Positions 47,109 to 56,364 of a stretch of 64,000 nt of DNA are shown piece after piece. Made by a program: the position numbers and the translations under genes. Each line of letters opens with the position of its first letter. The stretch's first letter is position 1. The notes below the pieces were generated by a model. It made no database searches, was not told where the DNA came from, and saw only the letters and a program-made list of their open reading frames with translations. The stretch comes from Thermoleophilia bacterium UBA2241 (GTDB lineage: Bacteria > Actinomycetota > Thermoleophilia > UBA2241), in contig DDYF01000034.1 of assembly GCA_002347645.1 (NCBI GenBank), forward strand, positions 1 to 64,000, written 5' to 3'.

Positions 47109-48782
47109 TCACTTGCCGTCCAGCTTCCAGTAGTCCTGGAAGTTGAGGTTCCAGACGGGGTGGTAGTAGTAGCCCCCGACGTTCTCGCCGAACATCCCGT
47201 TCCACACCGGCTGGTAGAGGGGCGCCGTCGGCGCCTCTTCCATGATGATGTCCTGCATCTCCTCGTACATGGTGATGCGTGCTTCGGGATCGAGCTCGTT
47301 CACCGCCTGGTCGTAGAGATCCTCGACGCGCTGGTCCCACCAGAAGCTCGAGTTGGCCCCGCCGTCGATGGCGCTCGCCTTGATGAACAGCGGACCGATC
47401 CAGTCGCTCGGGTCGGGGAAGTCCTGATACCAGTCCGAGAGCCCTATGCCGGCGCGCGAGCCCTTCAGGCTGATGAAGTCCCAGTAGGTCGCCTTGTCCA
47501 TCAGCTCGATGTCAACGTCGATCCCTACCGCCTTCAGGTCGGCCTGGATCGCCTGGGCCAGCTTGGGGAACGGGTCCACGTTGTGGCCGTAGAACGTGGT
47601 CTTGAAGCCGTCCGGGTAGCCGGCATCGGCCAGCATCTCCTTGGCTACTTCGGGGTCGTACTCGTAGTAGACCTTGTCGCGCTGGTGGCCGGGCATGCCG
47701 TCCGGATAGACCTGGTTGAGGGCCTGCGCCTGGCCGGCGAGGAGCTTCTGGATCTTCGCCGTGTCGATGGCGTGGTTGACCGCCTGCCGCACGAGCTTGT
47801 CGTCGAACGGCTTCTCGAGCGCGTTCAGGAACACGTAGTACCAGGCGATCTCCGGCGCGTCGTAGGTGAACTCGCTCCACTTCGGGTCTTGTTTGACGCG
47901 CTGGTAGTCGGCCGACGGGACGCCGTCACCGAGGATGTCGACCTCACCGTTCTGCAGTTGCAGCAGCGCGGTGCTCGGGTTGGTCGTCAGGTCGAAGCGG
48001 ATCTCGTCGAGGTACGGCTTGCCCTCGTCCCAGTAGTTCGGGTTGCGCTTGGCGACGATCTCCTGACCGGGCGTCCACGACTCGATCACGAACGGACCGG
48101 TCCCCAGGGGCTTGCGTTTGATCTGCTTGCCCACCTCGTCGGCCCACTCCTTGGGCATCACCGAGGTGAAGGGCATGGTCATGGCCATCAGGAAGGACGA
48201 GTCGGGCGCGTCCAGCGTGATCTCGACGGTCGAGTCGTCGACGGCCTTGTAGCCGGCGACCTCGTCGGCCTTGCCGTCCATGAAGTCCTGCGCGCCCAGG
48301 ATGCCGGTGTAGAAGAAGGTGGCGGGGGCGAGCGGTTCCTTCATCATGCGCTCGAAGCTCCACTTGAAGTCCTCGGCCGTGACCTCGCGGTCCACGGGCG
48401 GGGCGAACTTGACGCCCTCCTTCAGGTGGAACGTGTACACCTTTCCGTCTTCGCTGATGCCGCCGTTCTCCGCCGAGGGGACCTCGGTGGCCAGCGCCGG
48501 GACAAGCTCCGTCCCAGGCTCGCCCGGCTCGCTCGCGTAGGTGAGGAAGGTCTCGTAGGTCAGGCGCTGGATCGACCACGACGTGATCTCCCAGGCGATC
48601 GCCGGGTCAAGCTCGGTCGGCTCGCCCTGGAAGGTCACGTTCAGCGTGCCGCCCGTGACAGGCTCGCCGCCCCCCGCGGCGCCCTCGTCGCTCTGCTCCT
48701 CGCCGCACGCCGCAAGAGCGAGCGGCAGGGCGGCGACCAAGACGATCGCCAGGAACACCATCCAGGTCCGTCTCGTCTTCAT
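47109..48782 (-). CDS. Peptide-binding lipoprotein (SBP family 5), copy 1
   Basis: A 557-residue extracellular solute-binding protein. A lipobox lies at LALAACGEE (Cys about residue 26), followed by GGTLNVTFQGEPTELDPAI and YTFHLKEGVKFAPPVDREVT. It binds oligopeptides for the ABC permeases. It is about as long as copy 2 and clearly paralogous. AAAGGAG lies 6 bases before ATG 48782. A stable hairpin separates it from copy 2. Confidence 0.87.
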   Translation of the reverse strand: MKTRRTWMVFLAIVLVAALPLALAACGEEQSDEGAAGGGEPVTGGTLNVTFQGEPTELDPAIAWEITSWSIQRLTYETFLTYASEPGEPGTELVPALATEVPSAENGGISEDGKVYTFHLKEGVKFAPPVDREVTAEDFKWSFERMMKEPLAPATFFYTGILGAQDFMDGKADEVAGYKAVDDSTVEITLDAPDSSFLMAMTMPFTSVMPKEWADEVGKQIKRKPLGTGPFVIESWTPGQEIVAKRNPNYWDEGKPYLDEIRFDLTTNPSTALLQLQNGEVDILGDGVPSADYQRVKQDPKWSEFTYDAPEIAWYYVFLNALEKPFDDKLVRQAVNHAIDTAKIQKLLAGQAQALNQVYPDGMPGHQRDKVYYEYDPEVAKEMLADAGYPDGFKTTFYGHNVDPFPKLAQAIQADLKAVGIDVDIELMDKATYWDFISLKGSRAGIGLSDWYQDFPDPSDWIGPLFIKASAIDGGANSSFWWDQRVEDLYDQAVNELDPEARITMYEEMQDIIMEEAPTAPLYQPVWNGMFGENVGGYYYHPVWNLNFQDYWKLDGK

Positions 48783-48834
48783 GTGTGGCTCCTTTCCCTG
48801 CCTCGCGGCGCGGGCGTCTCCGCCCTGGCTTCGG

Positions 48835-48866
48835 GCGGGCGGCGGCGCGGAAGCGCCGCCGCCCGC
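48835..48866 (-). terminator. Intra-operon hairpin between the two SBP genes
   Basis: A 14-bp perfect GC stem (48835-48848 with 48853-48866) with a GGAA tetraloop, starting 8 bases after the upstream SBP stop. It could be an attenuator or a 3'-end stabiliser that raises SBP copy 2 relative to downstream genes. Confidence 0.6.
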
Positions 48867-48873
48867 AGCCCTC

Positions 48874-50550
48874 CTAGAGCCTCCAGTAGTTGCTCGGATT
48901 GAACTGGTAGACGGGATGCAGATAGAACCCGCCCACGTTCTGCGAGCACATCGTGGTCTGGATCAAGGAATAGAGAGGCGCGTACGCGGTGTCGGCGGCG
49001 ATGATGTCCTGCATCGCCGAGAAGGCCTCGATGCGCGCCTCGGGGTCGGTCATGTTCTGGGCCGCGGCGTAGGCGTCTTCCAGCTCCATGCTCCACCAGA
49101 AGCTCGAGTTCATGCCGCCGGGCACGGCGCTCGCCTTGCTGAACAGCGGGAGGATCCAGTCGCTCGGGTCCGGGAAGTCCATCCACCAGCCGAAGCTCCC
49201 CATGGTCAGCGTCTCGGGCGTGGATTGCTGGTTGTAGTAGGCGTTGTTGCCCATCGTCTTGAGCTCGGCTTCGATGCCGATCACCTTCAGGTCGGCTTGC
49301 ACCGACTGCATGAGCTTCGGGTTCGGGTCGACGTTGTCGGTGTACAGCATCGTCTTGAAGCCGTCGGGATAGCCCGCTTCGGCGAGGAGCTGCTTCGCCT
49401 GTTCCGGGTCGTAGCCGTAGTACTCCTTGCCCTCCACGTGGCCCGGCATCCCGGGCGGGTAGAACTGGTACAGCGCCTGGGCCTGGCCGCCCTGCAGCTT
49501 CACCAGGTTGTCGCGGTCGACCGCCCAGGCGATCGCCTCGCGCACCTTTGGGTTGTCGAACGGTGGCATGGCGTCGTTCAGGAAGAGGTAGCTGATGGCG
49601 ATGAGTGGCTGAGAGTGGACGTAGTCCTTCCACTCGGGGTCGTTCTGCAGGCGCGCGATGTCGGACGGCGGCAAGCCGTCGCCGAGAATGTCGACCTCAG
49701 CCTGCTGGAGTTTCAGTAGCGCGGTGGACGGGTTGAACGAGAGCACGAAGCGGAGCTCGTCCAAGTACGGCTTGCCCTCCTCCCAGTAGTTGGGGTTCTT
49801 CGTGAGGACGATCTCCTGGCCCGGCGTCCAGTGGTCGAACACGTACCGACCGGTGCCCAGCGGGTGGCGGTTGATCTCCTTGCCCCACTTCTCCACCCAC
49901 TCCTCGGGGATCACCGAGCAGAACTCCATGGTAAGGGCGTGGAGGAACGAGAGGTCTGGCGCCTCGAGTGTGATCTCGACCGTGTAGTCGTCGACGACCT
50001 TGTAGCCGGTGATCTCGTCCGCCTCGCCCGCCATGAACTCCTCGGCGCCCACGACGCCCATGTAGAAGGAGGTCCCCGGCGCGCGCGGCTCGCCCATCAT
50101 GCGCTCGAAGCTGTACTTGAAGTCCGCCGCGGTCACTTCGCGGTCGACCGGCGGCTGGAACTTGATGCCTTCCTTGAGGTGGAACGTGTAGACGAGGCCG
50201 TCCTCGCTGATGCCGCCGTTCTCGACGGACGGCACCTCGGCCGCCAGGGCCGGGATGAGGGTGGTGCCCTCGACGCCCGGCTTCGGCGCGTACCGCAGGA
50301 AGCTGTCGAAGACCTCGTACTCGATCTGCCAGTCGATGACGTTGTAGGCGATCGCCGGGTCGAGGCTCGACGGCTCGGTCAGGTACGCGAGGTTCAGCGA
50401 GCCGCCCTGCTTGGGCGTGTCACCGCCGGTCGTCGCCCCGTCGCCCTCGTCCCCTTCGCCGCCGCAGGCGACCAAGGCGAGGGCCATGGCGGCCACGACC
50501 AGCAGGGCGAGCACGGCGAGCGGCCGGCGCACGATCGAAGTCCTCTTCAT
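48874..50550 (-). CDS. Peptide-binding lipoprotein (SBP family 5), copy 2
   Basis: A 558-residue SBP. Lipobox LALVACGGE near residue 28, then GGSLNLAYLTEPSSLDPAI and YTFHLKEGIKFQPPVDREVT. I chose ATG 50550 because AAGGAGGAAGGG lies directly upstream; the frame opens at 50571. Both SBPs share the same core motifs, so they arose by duplication and may bind different peptides. Given the neighbouring epimerase and NlpC/P60 genes, murein peptides are candidate ligands. Confidence 0.87.
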   Translation of the reverse strand: MKRTSIVRRPLAVLALLVVAAMALALVACGGEGDEGDGATTGGDTPKQGGSLNLAYLTEPSSLDPAIAYNVIDWQIEYEVFDSFLRYAPKPGVEGTTLIPALAAEVPSVENGGISEDGLVYTFHLKEGIKFQPPVDREVTAADFKYSFERMMGEPRAPGTSFYMGVVGAEEFMAGEADEITGYKVVDDYTVEITLEAPDLSFLHALTMEFCSVIPEEWVEKWGKEINRHPLGTGRYVFDHWTPGQEIVLTKNPNYWEEGKPYLDELRFVLSFNPSTALLKLQQAEVDILGDGLPPSDIARLQNDPEWKDYVHSQPLIAISYLFLNDAMPPFDNPKVREAIAWAVDRDNLVKLQGGQAQALYQFYPPGMPGHVEGKEYYGYDPEQAKQLLAEAGYPDGFKTMLYTDNVDPNPKLMQSVQADLKVIGIEAELKTMGNNAYYNQQSTPETLTMGSFGWWMDFPDPSDWILPLFSKASAVPGGMNSSFWWSMELEDAYAAAQNMTDPEARIEAFSAMQDIIAADTAYAPLYSLIQTTMCSQNVGGFYLHPVYQFNPSNYWRL

Positions 50551-50607
50551 CCCTTCCTCCTTGTTGTGCATGTCGTCCCCCGGTCGTTCTCTCGTGTGGC
50601 CCGCGAC

Positions 50608-51609
50608 TCAGCGGCGACGCTGCTGCGGGTCGAATGCGTCCCGCAGGCCGTCGCCGACCAGGTTGAAGGCCAGCACGGTGATCATGATCATCAGGCCAGG
50701 GTAGATGACGAGGTGCGGCGCCGACAGGTAGTACGGCTGCCCCTCGGAGATCATCTGCCCCCAGGATGGCGTCGGCGGCTGTACGCCGAGGCCGATGTAG
50801 CTGAGCGTCGACTCGAAGAGGATCGTCGTCGCGATCCCCAGACTGATGTAGACGATGACCGGCGCCACGAGGTGCGGCAGGATGTGGCGGTAGAGCAGCC
50901 GCGCGTTCGTGCACCCCGTGAGGCGCGCGGCGTCGACGAACTCCTTCTCGCGGATCGAGAGCACCTCGCCGTGGATCACGCGCGTCATCGGCGTCCAGTA
51001 GACGATGCCGATCACCAGCACGAGGATCCAGAGGCTGGGCTTCAGGACGCTGACCAGCGCGATCGCGAACAGGTAGATGGGGAAGGCCATCATCACGTCG
51101 GTCATGCGCATGAGCAGCGTCTCGATCCACCCGCGGAAGTAGCCGGCCGTGAGGCCGAAGATCACGCCCAGGACGAGGGCGAACCCGTTGGCGAGCACGC
51201 CGATGACGAGCGAGACACGCGCGCCGTAGATGAGGCGGCTGAGCAGGTCGCGCCCGAGCGTGTCGGTGCCGAGCCAGAACTGCGACGAGGAGCCTACAGG
51301 CATGCCCTGCATGGTCAGGCCCTCGTCGTACTGCACCGTCGGGTCGTGCGGCGCCAGCCACGGCGCGAAGATCGCCATGAGGATGAGCAGGATGACGACC
51401 ACGAGCCCACCGACGGCGAACTTGTCGCGACGGAAGCGGATCCACACTTCCTTCCACGTCGAGCGGTGCTCGATGAGGAGGGCGTCGGGCGACCAGTCGA
51501 CGCCGACAGGGGCCGTCGAGCCTCCGCCCAAGGCGACGTCGGTGGCCTTCGCCGGCGACGCGACCTCGCCGGCGGCGTACGGGTCGTGAGGTGGAAGGAC
51601 GCCGCTCAC
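50608..51609 (-). CDS. Peptide ABC transporter permease, DppC type
   Basis: A 333-residue permease of the DppC/OppC group: a cytoplasmic N-terminal tail of about 65 residues, LVVVILLILMAIFAPWLAP helix, FWLGTDTLGRDLLSRL signature and EFVDAARLTGCTNARLLYRH loop. GTG 51609 overlaps the stop of the ATPase gene upstream. It acts with DppB as the membrane channel. Confidence 0.87.
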   Translation of the reverse strand: MSGVLPPHDPYAAGEVASPAKATDVALGGGSTAPVGVDWSPDALLIEHRSTWKEVWIRFRRDKFAVGGLVVVILLILMAIFAPWLAPHDPTVQYDEGLTMQGMPVGSSSQFWLGTDTLGRDLLSRLIYGARVSLVIGVLANGFALVLGVIFGLTAGYFRGWIETLLMRMTDVMMAFPIYLFAIALVSVLKPSLWILVLVIGIVYWTPMTRVIHGEVLSIREKEFVDAARLTGCTNARLLYRHILPHLVAPVIVYISLGIATTILFESTLSYIGLGVQPPTPSWGQMISEGQPYYLSAPHLVIYPGLMIMITVLAFNLVGDGLRDAFDPQQRRR

Positions 51610-52754
51610 TCAGAGCTCCCCATCTCGAGCTCCTCGCTCGCGACGTCGCTGACGGCTGCCACTGCGCCGCCTTCGGCCGGGCTGCCGGCGACGACCGCGA
51701 GATCGTTCTCCCCGGCCCTGATGCGGGGGTAGTCTCCGGCATTGATGAGGTGGCAGGCGGCGAAGTGCCCGGGCCGGACCTCTTTCAGGGCCGGGCTCTC
51801 GAGATCACAGTGGCCTTCCTGCATCGCCGGGCAGCGGGTATGGAAGTGGCAGCCCGGCGGCGGGTCGGCCGGCGAGGGCACGTCGCCCTGCAGCACGACT
51901 GCGCGCCGGTGCTCCTCTGCCTCGGGGTCGGGGATCGGCACGGCACTGAGCAAAGCCTGCGTGTAGGGATGCATGGGCTCGCCGTAGAGCACGGCGTTCT
52001 CGGCGAGCTCGACGATCCTCCCCAGGTACATGACGGCGACGCGGTCGGAGATGTGGCGCACGACGGAGAGGTCGTGGGCGATGAAGAGGTAGGTGAGGCC
52101 GAAGTCGCGCTGCAGTTCCTGCAGGAGGTTGATGATCTGTGCGCGGATGCTGACGTCGAGCGCGCTGATGGGCTCGTCGCAGACGATGAAGTTCGGCTCG
52201 ACGGCCAGGGCGCGCGCGATGCCGATGCGCTGGCGCTGCCCGCCCGAGAACTCGTGCGGGTAGCGGTTCAGGGTGTTCGGGTTGATGCCCACCGTCTGCA
52301 GCAGTTCGCGCACCCGGTCACGGCGCCCGGAGCGATCGAGCATCCTGTGGACGAGCAGCGGTTCGCCGACGATGTCGGCCACGGTCATGCGGCTGTTCAG
52401 CGACGCGTAAGGGTCCTGGAAGATCATCTGCATGCGGCGGCGCTGGCGACGCAGCGCGCCGCCGCGCAGGTGCGCCAGGTCGGCGCCTTCGTAGAGGACC
52501 CTTCCCGTCGTCGGGCGGATGAGCTGCAGGATCGCCCTGCCGGTGGTCGACTTGCCACAGCCAGATTCGCCGACCAGGCCGAGGGTCTCACCCCTCTTGA
52601 CCGTGAAGGAGAGCCCGTCGACGGCGCGCACGGCGCCGATCTTGTGGCGAAAGACGATGCCGCTGGTGATGGGGAAGTGGACCGCGAGGTCGTCGACCGT
52701 CACCAGCGTGTCGCCGCGCCCGTCGGCCGGGCGCACGGCGTCGACGGCGTTCAC
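51606..52754 (-). CDS. Peptide ABC transporter ATPase, DppF type
   Basis: A 382-residue ATPase. Walker A GESGCGKST, signature FSGGQRQRIGIARAL, Walker B FIVCDEPISALD, H-loop IAHDL. A C-terminal Cys-rich region, CHFHTRCPAMQEGHC, is the usual oligopeptide ABC extension (in some members it binds a 4Fe-4S cluster). GTG 52754 overlaps the stop of the other ATPase by 4 bases. Confidence 0.9.
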   Translation of the reverse strand: MNAVDAVRPADGRGDTLVTVDDLAVHFPITSGIVFRHKIGAVRAVDGLSFTVKRGETLGLVGESGCGKSTTGRAILQLIRPTTGRVLYEGADLAHLRGGALRRQRRRMQMIFQDPYASLNSRMTVADIVGEPLLVHRMLDRSGRRDRVRELLQTVGINPNTLNRYPHEFSGGQRQRIGIARALAVEPNFIVCDEPISALDVSIRAQIINLLQELQRDFGLTYLFIAHDLSVVRHISDRVAVMYLGRIVELAENAVLYGEPMHPYTQALLSAVPIPDPEAEEHRRAVVLQGDVPSPADPPPGCHFHTRCPAMQEGHCDLESPALKEVRPGHFAACHLINAGDYPRIRAGENDLAVVAGSPAEGGAVAAVSDVASEELEMGSSE

Positions 52755-53767
52755 GCCGTCACCTCCGCGGCCGCAAGATCGATCAGCTTGTCGCGGTGGA
52801 AGCAGGCGCTGCGCCGGCCGTCGCCGGTGACGAACAGCTTCGGCGGGGTCTGCCAGCACTCGTCGGTCGCCAGCCAGCAGCGCGGTGCGAACGAGCAGCC
52901 GGGCGGCAGGTGGCTGAGGTCGGGCGGCAGGCCCTCGATCGACTCGAGCTCGTCGGAGCGCGGCCGGTCGAGGCGCGGCACGCTCTTCAGCAGCCCGACG
53001 GTATACGGATGGTGCGGGTGATGGAAGAGCGGCTTGGCCGGTCCCTCCTCGACGATGCGGCCCGCGTACATGACGAGGATCCGCCGGCACATCCCGGCGA
53101 CCACGCCCAGGTCGTGGGTGATGACGATCACAGCGGCGTCGTACTCGCGGCTGAGCTGCTTCATGAGGCGCAGTATCTGCGCCTGGATGGTCACGTCAAG
53201 CGCGGTCGTGGGCTCGTCGGCCAGCAGCAGCTTGGGGTTGCAGGAGAGGGCGATCGCGATCATGACGCGCTGGCGCATGCCGCCGGAGAACTGGTGCGGG
53301 TAGTCCTTGATGCGCTCGGCCGCCTTTGGGATGCCGACCTTCTGCAGCATGTCGATAGCGCGCGCGACGGCATCTTCGTGCGACAGGCCCAAGTGCAGTT
53401 CTATGCCCTCGGTCATGAGGCGCTCGATCGAGAGCACGGGGTTCAGGCTGGTCACGGGGTCCTGGAAGATCATCGCGATCTCCTTGCCCCGCACCTTGCG
53501 CACCTCGCTCTCGGGGAGGGCGAGCAGATCGCGGTCCTGGAAGTCGATGCGTCCGGACACGGTCGCGTTGGCGAGCATGCGCGTGAGCCCCAGGATGGCC
53601 GTGGCCGTGACGCTCTTGCCGCACCCAGACTCGCCGACCAGGCCGACGAGCTCGCCGGGCGCCACGGCGAAGCTCACGTGGTCGACGGCGTGCACAGTCC
53701 CCTCCATCGAGGCAAACTCAACGGAGAGGTCCGTGATGTCGAGGAGTCGGGAAGTCGTCACCCCCAT
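52751..53767 (-). CDS. Peptide ABC transporter ATPase, DppD type
   Basis: A 338-residue ATPase. Walker A GESGCGKSV, signature FSGGMRQRVMIAIAL, Walker B LLLADEPTTALD, H-loop ITHDLG. A Cys motif, CSFAPRCWLATDEC, lies in the C-terminal extension. ATG 53767 has no Shine-Dalgarno; TACACT ends 9 bases upstream. It is the first gene of the transporter operon and divergent from the NlpC/P60 gene, 87 bases away. Confidence 0.88.
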   Translation of the reverse strand: MGVTTSRLLDITDLSVEFASMEGTVHAVDHVSFAVAPGELVGLVGESGCGKSVTATAILGLTRMLANATVSGRIDFQDRDLLALPESEVRKVRGKEIAMIFQDPVTSLNPVLSIERLMTEGIELHLGLSHEDAVARAIDMLQKVGIPKAAERIKDYPHQFSGGMRQRVMIAIALSCNPKLLLADEPTTALDVTIQAQILRLMKQLSREYDAAVIVITHDLGVVAGMCRRILVMYAGRIVEEGPAKPLFHHPHHPYTVGLLKSVPRLDRPRSDELESIEGLPPDLSHLPPGCSFAPRCWLATDECWQTPPKLFVTGDGRRSACFHRDKLIDLAAAEVTA

Positions 53768-53776
53768 CGCAGGCGG

Positions 53777-53782
53777 AGTGTA
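53777..53782 (-). promoter_or_regulatory. Candidate -10 for the dpp-like operon
   Basis: TACACT on the minus strand ends 9 bases before ATG 53767. A leader of 2-3 bases would result. Confidence 0.35.
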
Positions 53783-53818
53783 AACCCCGGCGAGCATCAT
53801 TTCGACTCCGAACGGGCT

Positions 53819-53848
53819 TTGACGGCGCGTCGCCGGGGCTGGTATGCA
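53819..53848 (+). promoter_or_regulatory. Promoter of a leaderless NlpC/P60 mRNA
   Basis: TTGACG (53819-53824) and TATGCA (53843-53848) are 18 bases apart and near sigma-70 consensus. Six bases separate the -10 from ATG 53855. Confidence 0.5.
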
Positions 53849-53854
53849 TCGCGC

Positions 53855-55210
53855 ATGCGTCGCGACCCTCTGCCACCGACCCGGGTGATCGAGGCCCTCG
53901 AGCGTTTCGGGCCCCAAGCGCGACCGTACAACTTCGACGACATGTTCGACTGCTGGGGCCTGGTGCGCCGCGTCGTCGACTGGCTCGATCACGGCGACGA
54001 ACTCAACCACGAGCTCGGGACCGGTCCGGCGGCGGCAGAGGCGGAGAACTGGGCGCCGATCGACGGGCGCGACCAGCTCCTGCCGGGTGACATCCTCGCC
54101 TCGCATCCACACGCCGCGCGCGACTTCCACGTCGTCGTCCACTGCGGCCGGGTCGGCGGCACCGATCTCGTCTACGACTCGTCGCCGCGCGGCGACGTCC
54201 CCCTGTTCGACGGCGCGGGTCGAATGACGCGCTGCCGGCCGCTCTTCACGCGCTACATGCGCGCCACCGAGACGACCGACCGAATGCGTCACGATGGCGG
54301 TGGCTGGCTCCGCCTGTACGACGAGCGTATGCGCTTCATGCACAGGGGGTGGCACGAGCGGCTGAGCGCCGCGAACCCGGGTCGCGAGCGTGAGCTGGTC
54401 GAGAGCAGACGGGCGGCCGGCCTCTCGGACCTGCCGTTCTACTGCACCGGCGCGCTCGAGCGTGACGCGCGCGGGCGTGAGGTCTACGACAATCGCGACA
54501 CACGGCACCTCGACTACTACACCCCGGACGGCGGGAAGCCAGGCCAGCTCGCCGCGCCGAGGATCGTCGGCGTCCCGCACCGCATCCTGCGCGAAGGCGA
54601 GTGGGTCGTGCGGTGGGACCCCGGCCCGGGGCAGGCGGTCGACGCATGGCGCGTCGAACTGTGGGAGGAGACGGTCGACCTATGGAAGCACCGTCTCCTC
54701 CGCGCCGACCTCGACACCGGGCAGCGTGCCTGGGCAGTGCCGCCCAATCTGCTGCGCGAGGACGCGCGGTTCGCCGTCGTCCTGTGGGCACGCGGACGGG
54801 GAGGATTCTCCGGCAACGCGCTGGCGACGGTGCTCTGGCGTCCTCGCCCCGGCAACGGCCTGCTGCTCTACAACGCCGACCGGCCGCAGGATCTGTGGCC
54901 GGACGGGCTCGCCGTCGTCCAGCCGGAGGCGAGCGGCTTCGAGCTCACATGGTCGATCGCCGACCCGGCGTTCACGCAACTTGCAGCGCGTGTCCGCGTG
55001 TTCGAGGGCGCGTGCCTCGCCGACGACGCCGAGCCCGTCTTCGAGGCGTTCCTCGAAGGCGAGGCCGCGTCGCGCTGTCGGACCACCGTGACCGCAGGCG
55101 CGTTGCGCCCCGGGCGCACCTACGCCTGGTACGTCGAGGTGCGCGACGCCCTCGGCCGGTGGTGTTACGCTCCCTCGGAAGGCCTCTTCCTACTGGAGGA
55201 CCACGAGTGA
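53855..55210 (+). CDS. NlpC/P60-type peptidase with beta-rich C terminus
   Basis: A 451-residue protein without a signal peptide. Residues 25-110 look like an NlpC/P60 Cys peptidase: FDCWGLVRRVVDW (Cys33), PGDILAS and FHVVVHCG (His92). Such enzymes cut gamma-D-Glu-diaminopimelate bonds in murein peptides. The remaining ~300 residues hold a YTPDG-containing part and an immunoglobulin-like region. In Bacillus, ykfC (NlpC/P60) sits with the epimerase ykfB beside a dpp operon; here the epimerase follows with a 4-base overlap and a peptide transporter is divergent. It probably acts in the cytoplasm on imported murein peptides. The fold call is moderate. Confidence 0.65.
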   Translation: MRRDPLPPTRVIEALERFGPQARPYNFDDMFDCWGLVRRVVDWLDHGDELNHELGTGPAAAEAENWAPIDGRDQLLPGDILASHPHAARDFHVVVHCGRVGGTDLVYDSSPRGDVPLFDGAGRMTRCRPLFTRYMRATETTDRMRHDGGGWLRLYDERMRFMHRGWHERLSAANPGRERELVESRRAAGLSDLPFYCTGALERDARGREVYDNRDTRHLDYYTPDGGKPGQLAAPRIVGVPHRILREGEWVVRWDPGPGQAVDAWRVELWEETVDLWKHRLLRADLDTGQRAWAVPPNLLREDARFAVVLWARGRGGFSGNALATVLWRPRPGNGLLLYNADRPQDLWPDGLAVVQPEASGFELTWSIADPAFTQLAARVRVFEGACLADDAEPVFEAFLEGEAASRCRTTVTAGALRPGRTYAWYVEVRDALGRWCYAPSEGLFLLEDHE

Positions 55211-56322
55211 CCCTTCTACTGTCGGCGCGCACGATGGACCTGGAGACGGCGGTGCCCTTTGGCATCGCGCGCTGGACGCACTCGACGTTCGAGAACTACG
55301 TGGTGACGCTGACGGCCCCCGACGGCGCCTGCGGGTCGGGTGAGGCCGCACCGAACCGGCGCTATGGGGAGGCACGGGCCGAAGGGCTGGCGCTCCTCGA
55401 GCGCCTGGCGCCGGGCATCGCGGACCTCGACGCGCCGGCGGCAGTCGAGGGCTTCTGCGACGAGCTCGCGTTCGATGCCGAGGCGGCCGCGTTCAGTCGC
55501 GGCGAGCCGCCGGCCGCCTTCGGTGCCGGCGCCCCGCCGTGGCCGGGCCTTCGCGCCGCCCTCAGCGCCGCCGCCTGGGACCTGGCCGGCAAGCAGGCGG
55601 GCGAGCCCGTCTGGCGCATGCTCGGGTTCCAGCGACCGTCGGTGCGCACGTCGTTCACGATCGCCATCGGAGCGCCGGACGAGATGGTGGCGCAGGCGCG
55701 CGCCGCGGAAGGCTTCGGCACACTCAAGGTCAAGCTCGGCTTCGACGGAGACCTCGAGGTGGCGCGGTCGCTGGCGCGCGCCCTGCCCGGAAAGACCCTG
55801 CGTTTCGACGCCAACGAAGGCTGGGACCGCGAGCGCGCGGCCCGCGCCGTCGAGACGCTGGCGGGCATGGGCGCGGAACTCGTCGAGCAGCCGCTCCCGG
55901 CCGCGGCCGCAGACGATCAACTTTGGCTTCGCGAGCGTTCGCCGCTCCCCCTGTTCGCCGACGAGGCCGTCCTCACGCTGGCCGACCTCGAGTCAATCGC
56001 CGAGCTCTACGACGGCGTCGTGGTGAAGCTCGCGAAGGCAGGTGGTATCGCGCACGCCTTCGCGCTCACGTCGGCCTGCCACGGGCGGGGCCTGCAGGTC
56101 CTGCTCGGGTGCATGGTGGAGTCGAGCCTCGGCATCGCCGCGGCCCTGCAGATCGCCGGGCTCGCGGACCACGTGGACCTGGACGGCGCCCTGCTGCTGG
56201 CCGCGGACCCGTACGAAGGCATCACCGTCGACGGCGACCAGCTGACCGCTTCGGACGAGCCCGGCCTGGGCGTGCGGCCGCGGGGGGAGGGGGCGCGGGA
56301 CACCGGCGGAGTGGCACGGTGA
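55207..56322 (+). CDS. Dipeptide epimerase (L-Ala-D/L-Glu type, enolase superfamily)
   Basis: A 371-residue enolase-superfamily enzyme. The capping domain is followed by a barrel with LKVKLG (Lys174, Lys176), FDAN (Asp201), VEQPL (Glu227), ADE (Asp252), VVKLAKAGG (Lys274, Lys277) and GCMVESSLG. These are the metal ligands and acid/base lysines of L-Ala-D/L-Glu epimerases, which convert murein dipeptides for catabolism. GTG 55207 overlaps the NlpC/P60 stop. Substrate specificity is inferred from its neighbours. Confidence 0.8.
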   Translation: MTLLLSARTMDLETAVPFGIARWTHSTFENYVVTLTAPDGACGSGEAAPNRRYGEARAEGLALLERLAPGIADLDAPAAVEGFCDELAFDAEAAAFSRGEPPAAFGAGAPPWPGLRAALSAAAWDLAGKQAGEPVWRMLGFQRPSVRTSFTIAIGAPDEMVAQARAAEGFGTLKVKLGFDGDLEVARSLARALPGKTLRFDANEGWDRERAARAVETLAGMGAELVEQPLPAAAADDQLWLRERSPLPLFADEAVLTLADLESIAELYDGVVVKLAKAGGIAHAFALTSACHGRGLQVLLGCMVESSLGIAAALQIAGLADHVDLDGALLLAADPYEGITVDGDQLTASDEPGLGVRPRGEGARDTGGVAR

Positions 56323-56364
56323 GACACGGTCTGGTGCGGGGTGCGGCGCTGTGCGCCGCAGCCG

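Noticed and set aside
52796..53854. Upstream extension of the NlpC/P60 frame
   Set aside because: It runs antisense to the DppD ATPase; ATG 53855 follows a plausible promoter.
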